The notes: a model not told the origin generated them from the sequence alone. Numbered from the stretch's first letter, positions 26,156 to 38,781 are shown. The stretch is 64,000 nucleotides of DNA from Globodera rostochiensis (GCA_018350325.1 JAEVLN010000001.1:3089501-3153500); one strand, 5' to 3'. Numbers and translations: made by a program.

Positions 26156-27382
26156 TTTGTAGAAAATCCAATTATTTTAGAGTTCCGATAATACTTAGCT
26201 AAAAACAATTCGATTTAGACAATATTTTTGCGCTTATTAGAATTGAAGGTAATAGTGCAGACGAATCTGACCTCAATTTTGACCAATTTCGAATCGCTGA
26301 CCCGAATTCGAACAATTTTTGCAAATTCAAAATTTCCTAAAATTTTTTGACCTCGAAATCGTTCAAAGCATAATTCGATCATTAATTGCCTATTCGGTGA
26401 AATCGATTTTGAGCAATACATAAATGTGAATGTTGAAAAAATTTGAATTTTCGAATTTGGTCGAAATAAAGGTCAGATTTGGATTCTACGCCCCCCGAAA
26501 CCCCGACTTTGAAAACAATTTTTATTTTTTTTAAAAAGAGGGGCACCATCTACACTATTACCAAATTGAACGAATGTGAGTGGAAAAGGTAAAAAGTTTA
26601 ACTACATACCACAAATTGAAAATGTCCTTAGAAAATGTTCCGTTTCGGGGATTTTCCAATATTTGTTGATTTCTTTCTATCCGTGTCTCCCTCCATTTGC
26701 ATTCCAATCCACTCATAAACACATTGATTGTCATTGAAATGCCCCCCTCCCCCTTCTCTTTGGTTTGTGTAAAAAGGCTGTGGAGACCATTTGGCAGATG
26801 TTTAAACCAAAAACGGTGGGGACAAAGAAATCTTTGGCAGCAAAGTGATCGGAGATCCCCCCAGATCAGATAAAAGCGAGCGAAGCCTAGGATTTTGATC
26901 CTGCTAAATCCTGATCCCAGCCATTTCCAAAGTCCTGATCCTGATCCGAGATTTTCAAAAATCCGGTCTCTAGTTACCGTACCCTTTTTCGATGATTTGT
27001 TTGTGTTATGTGCTGCCTATCTGTTTTTGGCTCTTCCTCCGTTTTTCCGCTAAATCATTTGGGCAGAAAATGTTTATCAATTTTGGTCTTATTTCTTCAC
27101 AAAAAAACGTGAAAAGCAAATCGCCTGTAGCGTTTAACCCTAAAAAATTAGTTTAAAAAGTCCGAGGGGGTGGGGGATGGCACCAAACAGAAAACTAAAC
27201 GGATTTTTATTTTTTTAATTCTTTTTGGAATCTGGGGACCCAACAACTCACTAAAAATGGGGGCAGGGGTGGAAAATTCGGGAAAAATCCCTGAGGGCTT
27301 GGTAAAATGTTATGCTAAAAACCGTCTTGGAATAGCCCCCACAAAATTAATTGTCTACAAACGCCAAAAGACCGCTCACTTA
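26156..27382. other. Intergenic, no gene seen
   Basis: Upstream region of F-box copy C, then AT-rich repeats. GATCCTGATCCGAGATTTTC-type degenerate repeats at 26875-26985 resemble the interiors of the small hAT-like MITEs. Confidence 0.45.
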
Positions 27383-28346
27383 CCGTATTCACTCTTGTAA
27401 TTCCACACTCTCTGATAATTCCGCACTTTCTGAAGATGTTGAAAAATAATTCCACACTCTCTAATAATTCCCCACCTCATTTAACGACTAATTCGAAAAA
27501 ATTCAATCTTTAGGAGTGCCTTTTTTGTAGAGTTGGTCATTTTTCCCGGTTCCGGGACTAAGGTACTGAAAAAAAGTACAAACGAGTACCTCAGTCCCGG
27601 GTCTCACCGGGACCGGGAAAAAACCGGGAATTCCCGGTTTTATCCCCTATTAAATTCCCGGTTTTAAATTTGCTGAAATCCCGGTCCCGGTTTTTCCCAA
27701 AAATCCCGGTCCCGACCAACTCTACTTTTTTGGGATTATTGCATTTTTATTAAGGAATTATAGGGGTGCATTTTTTAAAAATTTGAAAAGTCAATCTTTA
27801 GGGGTGCATTTTTGGAGTTTATTGCATTTTTCTTAAGGAATTTTTTTGGAAAAAAATTGGATGTTAGAGGTGCATTTTTGGGTTTTATTACATTTTTCTC
27901 AAAGAATTTTTCCAGAAGAAAATTTTTCTCCAAAATCAATTTAGGGGTCAAATTTTTGTGTTTTACCCAGGGGTCGTTTCGAAAATTTCAAAAATAAGGA
28001 TAGATACGACTTCTGGTCTTACTCGATACCAGGGCCGTAAAAGGCCCGGCGGTGCCAACCGATAGGCGCCGCCGGGAAAATTTTTGAATTTTTTGATGGG
28101 ATTTGGTAAAAAATTGGTCAAAAAACTACAAAGTTACAAACCAAAAGGGTCCTCAAAAATTTTTTGTGAGAAGTTGGAAGGAAATTGGGTGAAATGAAGA
28201 AGAATTTTCGTGTAGAAAGAACATATCACCAAACAGTTGAAAAATAATTCCACACTCTCTGATAATTCCACACTCTCTAATAATTCCGCCCTTTCTGAGG
28301 AGGTTGAAAAATAATTCCACATGTGGAATTACAAGAGTGAATACGG
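27383..28346. mobile_element. Mariner-like MITE flanked by TA, with nested insertion
   Basis: Inverted ends CCGTATTCACTCTTGTAATT and AATTACAAGAGTGAATACGG, each bordered outside by TA (27381-27382 and 28347-28348), as in Tc1/mariner elements. Subterminal AATTCCACACTCTCTGATAA repeats occur near both ends. The interior has about 70-bp direct repeats (TTTAGGGGTGCATTTTTGG, 27500-27960) and no transposase. Confidence 0.85.
27528..27724. mobile_element. Nested hAT-like MITE, 197 bp
   Basis: TAGAGTTGGTC and GACCAACTCTA ends, perfect 8-bp flanks CTTTTTTG at 27520-27527 and 27725-27732, interior rich in CCCGGTTCCGGGAC-type motifs. It sits inside one of the internal repeats of the mariner-like element, so it inserted later. 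Confidence 0.88.
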
Positions 28347-28394
28347 TACATTGGCTTTTTCGTCAAATGCTGTGGCGATTTGAATGGTACGCGG

Positions 28395-28489
28395 CAGGGA
28401 TGTGACCGGATTCCGGTTCCCGGATGTCTGGACATTTTTGGGACCGGAATTCCGGACATTTTTTTTGTAGGCGTCCGGTTACATCCTGG
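28395..28489. mobile_element. Very short hAT-like MITE, 95 bp
   Basis: CAGGGATGTGACCGG and CCGGTTACATCCTGG ends with flanks GTACGCGG and TTACGCGG (7 of 8). The interior is CCGGA-rich. Confidence 0.7.
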
Positions 28490-29230
28490 TTACGCGGTGA
28501 CCTTTTACAAATTTTGTAAAACACAAAGGTCCCCCTTTGGTTATTTTTCTCAAAAAATTTCCCCTGGGTACACCCTTGTGCACACCAAAAAGGTTTTTCC
28601 GGATCGGAGGGTCAGTGTCAGTCCGCCCAACTGCTGAATAATTCTGCTACGCGCCCAGAAAGTTCCCCGATTTGAACACTCTCGACTCGAGCGAGCATTC
28701 ACTCGAGAACTGAACCAAAAAATATTGTGAACTGGCGCGCCAAATCCCACCAAATTTGAAAGCGGGTTTGAAAACAAAAACAAAAAAAGTTGTCCCTGGA
28801 AAAACATTGTGACTTTTATCGAGTAAAAAAAAACGTCGATCAATTGACATTATTTATACAATCCATCCGTCCTATTCGTTGCTGATCCGTCCGTGTCCAT
28901 GGGTTGGCCGGTCCGTTCGCTACACTTGTGTATGTGCGCATGTCCAATTCCTGTAAAAGCCAATTAATTTTGCTTCGTAAAAGTCGATGAACCCAAATTT
29001 CGAAGTCGTCAAGCAAACACTTATCGTCTCTCTCGTGCATTTGGCATTTTGTAATTTTTGTTTAAAAATTTTGACGACTGCTGCTTGGCTATGGAATTGC
29101 CAATCCGGTTTATGTGGTCCATACCCAACTTTCGCTATACGTTCTAAACGTGTTGCAGGAGGCCCGATTTCTGCTAGGACTAATGACCAAAGAGGAACAA
29201 CAACAAAAAAACGCTTGTCTCTGAGTGACT
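28490..29230. other. Intergenic, no gene seen
   Basis: Short open frames exist on both strands (for example 28987-29232) but none has a recognisable motif or splice context. Confidence 0.4.
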
Positions 29231-32131
29231 GACTGACCAGGTTGATGTACACGCGAGCATGGCCTAATGACCAGGTTGATGTACACGCGAGGATGGCCTA
29301 ATGACCAGGTTGATGTACACGCGAGGATGGCCTAATGACCAGGTTGATGTACACGCGAGGATGGCCTAATGACCAGGTTGATGTACACGCGAGGATGGCC
29401 TAATGACCAGGTTGATGTACACGCGAGGATGGCCTAATGACCAGGTTGATGTACACGCGAGGATGGCCTAATGACCAGGTTGATGTACACGCGAGGATGG
29501 CCTAATGACCAGGTTGATGTACACGCGAGGATGGCCTAATGACCAGGTTGATGTACACGCGAGGATGGCCTAATGACCAGGTTGATGTACATGCGAGGAT
29601 GGCCTAATGACCAGGTTGATGTACACGCGAGGATGGCCTAATGACCAGGTTGATGTACACGCGAGGATGGCCTAATGACCAGGTTGATGTACACGCGAGG
29701 ATGGCCTAATGACCAGGTTGATGTACACGCGAGGATGGCCTAATGACCAGGTTGATGTACACGCGAGGATGGCCTAATGACCAGGTTGATGTACACGCGA
29801 GGATGGCCTAATGACCAGGTTGATGTACACGCGAGGATGGCCTAATGACCAGGTTGATGTACACGCGAGGATGGCCTAATGACCAGGTTGATGTACACGC
29901 GAGGATGGCCTAATGACCAGGTTGATGTACACGCGAGGATGGCCTAATGACCAGGTTGATGTACACGCGAGGATGGCCTAATGACCAGGTTGATGTACAC
30001 GCGAGGATGGCCTAATGACCAGGTTGATGTACACGCGAGGATGGCCTAATGACCAGGTTGATGTACATGCGAGGATGGCCTAATGACCAGGTTGATGTAC
30101 ATGCGAGGATGGCCTAATGACCAGGTTGATGTACATGCGAGGATGGCCTAATGACCAGGTTGATGTACATGCGAGGATGGCCTAATGACCAGGTTGATGT
30201 ACATGCGAGGATGGCCTAATGACCAGGTTGATGTACACGCGAGGATGGCCTAATGACCAGGTTGATGTACACGCGAGGATGGCCTAATGACCAGGTTGAT
30301 GTACACGCGAGGATGGCCTAATGACCAGGTTGATGTACACGCGAGGATGGCCTAATGACCAGGTTGATGTACACGCGAGGATGGCCTAATGACCAGGTTG
30401 ATGTACACGCGAGGATGGCCTAATGACCAGGTTGATGTACACGCGAGGATGGCCTAATGACCAGGTTGATGTACACGCGAGGATGGCCTAATGACCAGGT
30501 TGATGTACACGCGAGGATGGCCTAATGACCAGGTTGATGTACACGCGAGGATGGCCTAATGACCAGGTTGATGTACACGCGAGGATGGCCTAATGACCAG
30601 GTTGATGTACACGCGAGGATGGCCTAATGACCAGGTTGATGTACACGCGAGGATGGCCTAATGACCAGGTTGATGTACACGCGAGGATGGCCTAATGACC
30701 AGGTTGATGTACACGCGAGGATGGCCTAATGACCAGGTTGATGTACACGCGAGGATGGCCTAATGACCAGGTTGATGTACACGCGAGGATGGCCTAATGA
30801 CCAGGTTGATGTACACGCGAGGATGGCCTAATGACCAGGTTGATGTACACGCGAGGATGGCCTAATGACCAGGTTGATGTACACGCGAGGATGGCCTAAT
30901 GACCAGGTTGATGTACACGCGAGGATGGCCTAATGACCAGGTTGATGTACACGCGAGGATGGCCTAATGACCAGGTTGATGTACACGCGAGGATGGCCTA
31001 ATGACCAGGTTGATGTACATGCGAGGATGGCCTAATGACCAGGTTGATGTACATGCGAGGATGGCCTAATGACCAGGTTGATGTACATGCGAGGATGGCC
31101 TAATGACCAGGTTGATGTACATGCGAGGATGGCCTAATGACCAGGTTGATGTACATGCGAGGATGGCCTAATGACCAGGTTGATGTACACGCGAGGATGG
31201 CCTAATGACCAGGTTGATGTACACGTGAGGATGGCCTAATGACCAGGTTGATGTACACGCGAGGATGGCCTAATGACCAGGTTGATGTACACGCGAGGAT
31301 GGCCTAATGACCAGGTTGATGTACACGCGAGGATGGCCTAATGACCAGGTTGATGTACACGCGAGGATGGCCTAATGACCAGGTTGATGTACATGCGAGG
31401 ATGGCCTAATGACCAGGTTGATGTACACGCGAGGATGGCCTAATGACCAGGTTGATGTACACGCGAGGATGGCCTAATGACCAGGTTGATGTACACGCGA
31501 GGATGGCCTAATGACCAGGTTGATGTACACGCGAGGATGGCCTAATGACCAGGTTGATGTACACGCGAGGATGGCCTAATGACCAGGTTGATGTACACGC
31601 GAGGATGGCCTAATGACCAGGTTGATGTACACGCGAGGATGGCCTAATGACCAGGTTGATGTACATGCGAGGATGGCCTAATGACCAGGTTGATGTACAT
31701 GCGAGGATGGCCTAATGACCAGGTTGATGTACACGCGAGGATGGCCTAATGACCAGGTTGATGTACACGCGAGGATGGCCTAATGACCAGGTTGATGTAC
31801 ATGCGAGGATGGCCTAATGACCAGGTTGATGTACATGCGAGGATGGCCTAATGACCAGGTTGATGTACACGCGAGGATGGCCTAATGACCAGGTTGATGT
31901 ACATGCGAGGATGGCCTAATGACCAGGTTGATTGATGTACATGCGAGGATGGCCTAATGACCAGGTTGATTGATGTACATGCGAGGATGGCCTAATGACC
32001 AGGTTGATGTACATGCGAGGATGGCCTAATGACCAGGTTGATGTACATGCGAGGATGGCCTAATGACCAGGTTGATGTACATGCGAGGATGGCCTAATGA
32101 CCAGGTTGATGTACACGCGAGGATGGCCTAA
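29231..32131. repeat. 34-bp minisatellite, about 85 copies
   Basis: Unit TAATGACCAGGTTGATGTAC + ACGCGAGGATGGCC. Copies are nearly identical; the main variant changes ACACGCG to ACATGCG. Two runs of five consecutive variant copies begin at 30060 and 31012, exactly 28 units (952 bp) apart, a higher-order duplication. Two copies near 31920 and 31965 carry a 4-bp insertion (GATTGATG). The unit length is not a multiple of three and TAATGA recurs, so it does not code. Confidence 0.97.
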
Positions 32132-32981
32132 CTTCTTGCGATGGCCACCGTCGCAGCGGAAAGAGGGTGCACTGCTCGCTGGGCCCGGGCGCCTGCTGTT
32201 CAGCGATCAGATGGGCGGCAATGTTCGGGTTCACCTACTTCGGCGAGTACTCGAAGCGCGTGAGGCGCCAGTCGGCCTTGTCTCAGGCCTGAAAAAGTGC
32301 AATAAAATGGACCACCTCTTTTTTAATTTTTCAGTAAACCCTCGCGGACGTTTTCAATTTATTCAACCGCTGAAAAACATTCTCCCCGGAATTGTTGGGG
32401 ACGACAAAAATGCTCCCGCATTGTGTGCCACCAACTTAATGTGCCAATGCCATAAACAAATACTCGTACCTATTTAGTGTGAGTGAGCTGATCGAACTCA
32501 GTCGGCTGCTTCCCTTAAATGGAGCAATTTAAAATGAAATTCGATCTATTCTTAAGTCTCATTTGTCAGTCATTTTTTTTATTGTTAAAAATGTGCAGAA
32601 AAACTGATTTTTCGGGGGGTCACATTTTTGTTTTGGAAAAATGTCCCCTTTTCGTTGAGTAACATTTTTTTTCATCTCGGAAGGCCTTCTTGATACGACC
32701 CAAACCCTAAATTGCCAAATTTTTTTTCAAGCCATTAAATTTAGACTTCATTTATATCACTTTAGAAGACATTCAAAAAGCAAACTTTTGGCAAGATTTG
32801 TGCCGCTTAAATCGTCGCCCTTCTGGTGCGCAATGCGCAATTTGCCTTCTCGACTTCTCGGAGGCGCCGAGGCGTTTGCTGTACGACAGAAGTGCACAAT
32901 GGTTGAGCTGCTGCGAGCCGGACTTGCCCAGCTTGGCGAGAAGAACACGGGACGACGACAAAAGCTGAGACTCATCAGAAC
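32132..32981 (+). other. Unique sequence with possible unidentified exons
   Basis: GC-richer than its surroundings. Open stretches include one reading CCSAIRWAAMFGFTYFGEYS (about 32195-32260) and one reading GAQCAICLLDFSEAPRRLLY (about 32825-32885). They have protein-like composition but no start, end or family I can name. The sequence following is broken by the MITE at 32982. Confidence 0.25.
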
Positions 32982-33271
32982 CAGGGCCGTAGCCAGGGGG
33001 GGGGAAGGGGGGGGGGAATTCCCCCCCCCAAAATGAAATTTTAGAAAAAAAAACAAGAGGGGGGACCCTTTTGTTTCGCACTTTTATAATTTTTTGACCA
33101 ATTTTTTAACAAATTGCCATCAAAAATCAAAAAAAAATTTGCATTTTTGAAACTTTTTTGAAAATTCCTTCAAATAAAATACCTTGGCGCTCAAATGGGA
33201 AAGCCATTTGAGCGCCGCGCTCAAATGGTTCAAATTCCCCCTCCCAAAATTTTTTTCTGGCTACGGCCCTG
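32982..33271. mobile_element. hAT-like MITE, 290 bp
   Basis: CAGGGCCGTAGCCAG and CTGGCTACGGCCCTG ends, perfect 8-bp duplications ATCAGAAC at 32974-32981 and 33272-33279. Interior has G and C homopolymers and an inverted CAAATGGGAAAGCCATTTG. Confidence 0.93.
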
Positions 33272-33595
33272 ATCAGAACAATAATTTTGGCTAAATGTGA
33301 ATAAAAAATTTTTGGCCCCTTACACCACTAATTTTGAAACTTTTTAGGAACAATTTAGGCAATTTTAGTGCCTATTTTGAGGCTTTTGAGGAACTATTGA
33401 ACTTAGGGTAACTTTTTCGGGGGTTTTTAGGAAATAAATTCCTAACCCACATTTAATTTGTGCGGTTATTGTTGTGACGTTTGGCGTTATGTTTTATCAT
33501 TTTCCACAAATTCCTTACTGAAATGTCTATAAAAGCCCAGTTCTTCTGCTCAGTTGATCATTACATCTATTTTTTTAAATTAACTTTTCTAATAA
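33272..33595. other. AT-rich spacer
   Basis: No gene or RNA motif seen between the MITE and the 25-bp array. Confidence 0.45.
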
Positions 33596-34176
33596 AAGAG
33601 CCAATCCATTCATTGCAAAAAGAGAAAAGAGCCAATTCATTCATTGCAAAAAAGAGCCAATTCATTCATTGCAAAAAGAGCCAATTCATTCATTGCAAAA
33701 AAGAGCCAATTCATTCATTGCAAAAAAGAGCCAATTCATTCATTGCAAAAAAGAGCCAATTCATTCATTGCAAAAAAGAGCCAATTCATTCATTGCAAAA
33801 AAGAGCCAATTCATTCATTGCAAAAAAGAGCCAATCCATTCATTGCAAAAAAGAGCCAATCCATTCATTGCAAAAAAGAGCCAATCCATTCATTGCAAAA
33901 AAGAGCCAATCCATTCATTGCAAAAAAGAGCCAATCCATTCATTGCAAAAAGAGAAAAGAGCCAATTCATTCATTGCAAAAAAGAGCCAATTCATTCATT
34001 GCAAAAAGAGAGAAAAGAGCCAATTCATTCATTGCAAAAAGAGAGAAAAGAGCCAATCCATTCATTGCAAAAAAGAGCCAATTCATTCATTGCAAAAAAG
34101 AGCCAATTCATTCATTGCAAAAAAGAGCCAATTCATTCATTGCAAAAAAGAGCCAATTCATTCATTGCAAAAAAGA
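33596..34176. repeat. 25-bp minisatellite, about 23 copies
   Basis: Unit AAAAAAGAGCCAATTCATTC + ATTGC, with a block of C-variant copies (AATCCATTC) at 33830-33950 and a few copies with an extra GAGAAA. All three frames stay open through the array because the unit lacks stops, which makes long but meaningless frames. Confidence 0.96.
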
Positions 34177-34788
34177 CGGACGCGCATTGTAAGACAAAAT
34201 TTAACGAATTTTTACTGTCCGAAGCGAAACAGCGTTAACCGCTACTTCAAAATTCCCCGGGCTGTCGTCGAAAATTATTCCAAAATTCGGACCCAATTTG
34301 AATAATATTGCCAATTTTAACTTATTTGTTTTCTGTTTCCTTTTTTGTTTGTTTCATTATGCAAAATATATATTTAAAACCTCTGACCCCTGGGTTGGTT
34401 TTTGTCCGAAAAATAACGGCATCCGACACTGATCAATCAATCGCCGAGCCGATTTTTCCGTCACAAATGAAGTCCAGATCGATCAAAAATTTTACGGCTA
34501 ACGATGACAGTAACTCTAATGGTTAAAATCATATTTTAAATGTATTATCAAAAGCGCCCAATTTCTCGATTAATTTTACGGCGCCAAACTTCTGAGCTCC
34601 TTTCCGAATGTCTTTCCTCCCCCCCACAATTTTAAACGGTCTTTTTGGGATTATTGAAGTCATAGAATCCGAATTTGAACTCCTTTCCGACCGATTACGA
34701 ATTCATACACAGCGAAGAAGGAAATCAACAATTATAATCATTTAATCTATTTCTGATCGAATTCCTCCTTCAAATTCCATCCGGCCAT
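34177..34788. repeat. Duplicated 3' flank of F-box copies
   Basis: From about 34420 the sequence (GCATCCGACACTGATCAATC, then GCGCCCAATTTCTCGATTAA) follows 24370-24921 in the same order relative to F-box copy C. Confidence 0.6.
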
Positions 34789-36021
34789 TCACTTCTTGGG
34801 CTCGCTTGGACCTTCGATGTTTTCGTCGAGCATTCTGAAAATTAAACAATTGGAGGGAATTTCGAGACTATTTCAACACTTACCCGTCGCCGATGTCAAT
34901 GTCTTTGATGTCAATGAAGACGCGATTCCATTGGCGGCAGAAATCCCACATAGCTGCCTCCATCTGCCACTCGCGGCATTTCGCCTCGTCTCGCCCAATC
35001 GGACAACGCACCAACAGCTCATAGCCTCCGATGAATCGCTCCCCCGTCGAATTGTTCGTCAGCACAAATGGTTCAATGTCCGAACAACGCACCCGGATGA
35101 TGAAGTTGACCGGCTCCGAAGCGTTGACAAATGCCTAAAACGAAGGGAATAATTACTTTCTCAAGATTATAAAAATGAGAAAGAAATTAATTACCTCTTT
35201 GAGTCCGTCCATTCCTCCCGAAAACAAACAAAAGAGCATCTTCGGCAGACCGTCCCCGCGGGGAGTCAGCACCCATTTGGCCACGGCTTGGCTGGAAGAG
35301 GCGCCGGCGTTGTCTTCGGCCGGAAATTCGGGGCAAAGTCCATAGCACGACAGCGATCGGAGATTTGGACAGTCGAGAAGAATGGCCGGAGAGAATTGCC
35401 GCAAACGGTTCAATCGAGCGGGGTCCAAAACCAAGCTGTAAATGTTGTCGTTGATCAACGGCCAAATCTTTTGCCGAATGATTTCCCAGCTGCGGCTTTG
35501 GTCGTCGGAGGTCCAAACGTACACACTGGTTTCTGCAGAGTCGAAAAGACGACGAATGCGTTGAAGGAATTCGATGACGTTTTGGTCGATGTAACTAAAA
35601 GTTCAAAAACATTTTAAATTCCGTTAACTTTTTAGGAAAGAAACGACCAGATTTCAATCTCTTGGAATCCGATCACTTTGTCTGGCAGCGGTCCTTGAGG
35701 AATTGGCACCAGTTCACCAGAGCGTTTGTAGGCAATTCCTGCGCCATTTCCGTCAATTTCACGAAGAATTTTCAGCCGACCCAACGACCATTTCCTCGAC
35801 ATGAAGTGTTTGTCCACCAAAACGTCGAATCGCTCACTGATCAATGCCACTTTCAGTCCAAGTTCAAGAGGGTCAAGAAAAGCGAAGACTCCGAGCCAAA
35901 CGTCGGCACAAATGAAACTGAAATTTGGGGATTTAGGGCTTTTGATTAGATTAATTAGGAAATAAACTCACATTTCCTGCATTTGCTGCTGCTGCTCTTC
36001 GTCGCTTACGTTGTCTGACAT
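34789..36021 (-). CDS. F-box-like family protein, copy D
   Basis: Five exons (36021-35972, 35917-35648, 35594-35195, 35134-34884, 34834-34789) join in frame to 338 residues. F-box-like segment [18 protein letters not shown] then [15 protein letters not shown]. Exon 2 is closest to copy B ([19 protein letters not shown]) while exons 3-5 are closest to A and C, suggesting gene conversion among paralogues. Tail ends GPSEPKK. Intact, GT-AG introns throughout. Same upstream block TTAGCTAAAAACAATTCAAT as A and C. Confidence 0.8.
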
Positions 36022-37053
36022 TTTGTTAAAAATCTGATTGATTTTAGAGTTCCTATAAACTTAGCTAAAAACAATTCAATTTTAAACAATATTTTTGTCT
36101 TAATGATTGAATGAATGTGAGTGGAATTGCAAATTTGGAAGCAAGAAACAACTCTATGAAGAAAAAAAAAATCCGAATTTTATTGTATTTTTTATGAAAA
36201 TTTTTCAAAAAATTAGTGCAAACTTGGCTGACAAATGAGAAAGGAAATAATTATGCCAGGCCCGTAGCCAGAAACTTTTTTCGGAGGGGGGGGGGTGCAG
36301 TTGGGGGAAAAGTCAATTTTTAGGGGGTGCATTTCAGTACCAAAATGGGAAAAATTACCATTTCAGTACTGGTCCCGGTCCCGGCCTACCCTAGATAAAA
36401 CTAAAGAACGGACTTGAGGACCGATCGAGACTTCGATCGAGAATCTGCATTGGTCCGATCCGCGAATGTATAAAGGACACAATGGCGTTTTGTCAGAATT
36501 GGGTGTCCGACTTTTGCGGCCTCAGCCAAAATAAGACATTTGCGGCTAGACATTTTGCCAAAATTCAAAAACATTAATTAGTAAGTCCATAATTTGGCAA
36601 AAAATGACAACAGTTTATTTAAGAACCCAGGGGTGCTCTATCCACCCACCAAGTTTTGTTCGGATCCGCCACGGACACCCGAAGACCTTCCTTTGTCAGT
36701 AAAGCTCTTTGTTTTGATTAGTATCATTTAGTATCATTATCGTATCGCAAAATCAAGCTTTAACAAAGTTTCTTGCGTTTTTCACTGACACCTCACCTCT
36801 TGGATCAAGCTTGTAAGACTTGCATTATTAGTCCGATGTAGGTTTAAAATGGTTGAGTTAAGCATATTCCAATCATAGTGTGAAGCAAGAGTCAAGGAAT
36901 CTATTATACTATTTGGGTGTTGTACGTAATTTATCGAGAACTTTGAATTATTTATCGACGCGATTGTTTTTGTTAAAATTGAAAGAGACAAATTGAGTAA
37001 ACATACATACATAGATAGCATATAAAGCGAATTAAAAGAAATGAGAGTAGATA
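36022..37053. other. Intergenic with transposon remnant
   Basis: A left end of the CAGGCCCGTAGCCAG hAT-like family lies at about 36259 followed by a G tract, with no matching right end. A 93-codon minus-strand frame (37063-36782) has no recognisable feature. Nothing else seen. Confidence 0.45.
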
Positions 37054-37121
37054 ATATTCCCAATCAAATTATCGATTGATGACGTCAGAGACGCCATCAA
37101 CCGATATTTGATTGGGAATAT
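37054..37121. repeat. Near-perfect 68-nt hairpin
   Basis: ATATTCCCAATCAAA at the left pairs with TTTGATTGGGAATAT at the right, and the pairing continues inward (TATCGATTGATG with CATCAACCGATA, then CGTC with GACG) to a 3-nt loop. About 31 bp of stem. It could be a pre-miRNA-like hairpin or a compact transposon relic. Confidence 0.6.
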
Positions 37122-37139
37122 CCTACTTTCTTTTTTTTT

Positions 37140-37470
37140 TGTATTTTAGTTTTTCAAAATTTTTACCCCCTCCCCTCCCCCATACCTATAGACCAATTAG
37201 GTTATCGACATTTTTCTTTAGACCCCCCCCCCCCCCCATACGTATAGGCTATAGCCCCATTAAATTATCGACTTTTTCCCTCCCCCCCCCCATACCTATA
37301 GACCAATTAGGTTATCGACATTTTTCTTTAGACCCCCCCCCCCCCATACGTATAGGCTATAGGCCCCATTAAATTATCGACTTTTTTCTTTACCCCCCCC
37401 CCCCCTCCCCCGAACGATCACCGTCGCTTATCTCTTCTCTTTCATCTTTTCCATTACCCCCCCCCCCAGC
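37140..37470. repeat. C-tract-containing tandem duplication
   Basis: A unit of about 120 bp (CATACCTATAGACCAATTAG ... GTATAGGCTATAGCCCCATT) occurs about twice, each part separated by runs of 9 to 16 C. Confidence 0.8.
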
Positions 37471-38110
37471 CATTTTTTACATTTACAAATTCTTCCAGGA
37501 AAACAAACTGTTTTTTTCCGAAAATATTTCAATCAATATTCGCATTCCTGTGAATACAATGAATGATTGGCGGGGTAGCTTACGAAATTCTGTTTCCGAT
37601 AAAGAATTTTCAGAAAAATAAAGAAGTGTTGAATATTCTAAAAAATTCCCAAAATTTAAGCGCAATAAATTGTTGACCATTTATTTTTACTAAGTCCGAC
37701 CTATTTTATTCGTAAAATTCTGTTTTCGATAAAGAATTTTCAGAAAAAAAAGATGTGTTGAATTTTATAAAAATTTAGACGCAACAAATTGTTGCACATT
37801 TATTTTTACGAAGCCTGATTATTTTATTCGTAAATTCTGTTTCCGATAAAGAATTTTCAGAAAAATAAAGAGGTGCTGAATATTCTAAAAATTCCCAAAA
37901 TTTATACGCAACAAATTGTTGACAATTTATTTTTACTTGATTCGTAAAATTCTGTTTTCGCCCCCCCCCCCCCCCTGAGCCATTTTTTTGCATTTAACAA
38001 ATTCTTCCAGGAAAACAAAAACTGTTTTTTTTTCCGAAAACATGGCAATCAATATTCGCATTCCTGTGAATACAAGGAATAGATGGCGGGGGTAGCTTGT
38101 GAAAGAGTTA
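37471..38110. repeat. AT-rich tandem repeats
   Basis: Three copies of about 118 bp around GATAAAGAATTTTCAGAAAA (37585-37930) are flanked by two copies of a longer block containing TTCTTCCAGGAAAACAAA and CAATCAATATTCGCATTCCT (37480-37580 and 37985-38095). Confidence 0.8.
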
Positions 38111-38781
38111 TGATGCTTTCCGCCCATCCATTTCATTGTCATTCTCGTGAGAAGCCGCATTCTTTTTTTTATTTAAAAAATAAAATATATTTCATTATTT
38201 TATTATATTTTGACAAATGAATTTGTTCTATCAAAATAATCACAAGATTAGAAAAGCCCTCTTTGATATCCAAATACTTAAACCTTTGTTTTAATTGGAT
38301 GGTTATTATGAATACTGGACAACTGCCAGACTGATCAGTCCTAATCATAACGAAACCGAATTTTTTGGGGGGCGGGGTTCCAGTAATCAAATTGAACCTG
38401 ATTTTTTCCAAGGGTCCGCCGTGATCAAATTTAATTAATTTTTTGGGGCCCCAGTGATCAAACTTAACCGAATTTTTTCCAAAGTTCCCCCGTGATCAAA
38501 TTGTACAATTTTTTGAAATCATCCTTGAGTAAATTGGACAAATTTTTTGTGCGAGCGTAGTGATTAAATAGTAAAATTTTTTGAAAAAAATCCTTGAGTA
38601 AAATTGAACTAATTTTTTGGGGCAACCGTAATCAAATTTAATTAATTTTTGGGGCACCAGTGAACAAACTGAACCTAATTTTTTTCATGCGTCCCGTGAT
38701 CAAATTGTACAATTTTTTTGAAAACATGTGCTTGATTAAATTTATGTTCAGTTTGTTTACAAATAAATATGCTTTTGCTTT
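38111..38781. repeat. Degenerate GTGATCAAATTGAAC repeats
   Basis: Repeated motif GTGATCAAATTxAACxxATTTTTTGG every 45-60 bp from about 38370 to 38745. No gene. Confidence 0.6.

Noticed and set aside
28987..29232. An 81-codon frame before the minisatellite
   Set aside because: No motif, no splice context, composition not distinctive.
29231..32131. CRISPR array
   Set aside because: Regular 34-bp direct repeats but no spacers between units; eukaryotic minisatellite.
33481..34305. A 274-codon frame of repeated ANSFIAKKSQFIHCKKEP
   Set aside because: Produced by the stop-free 25-bp minisatellite, open in all three frames.
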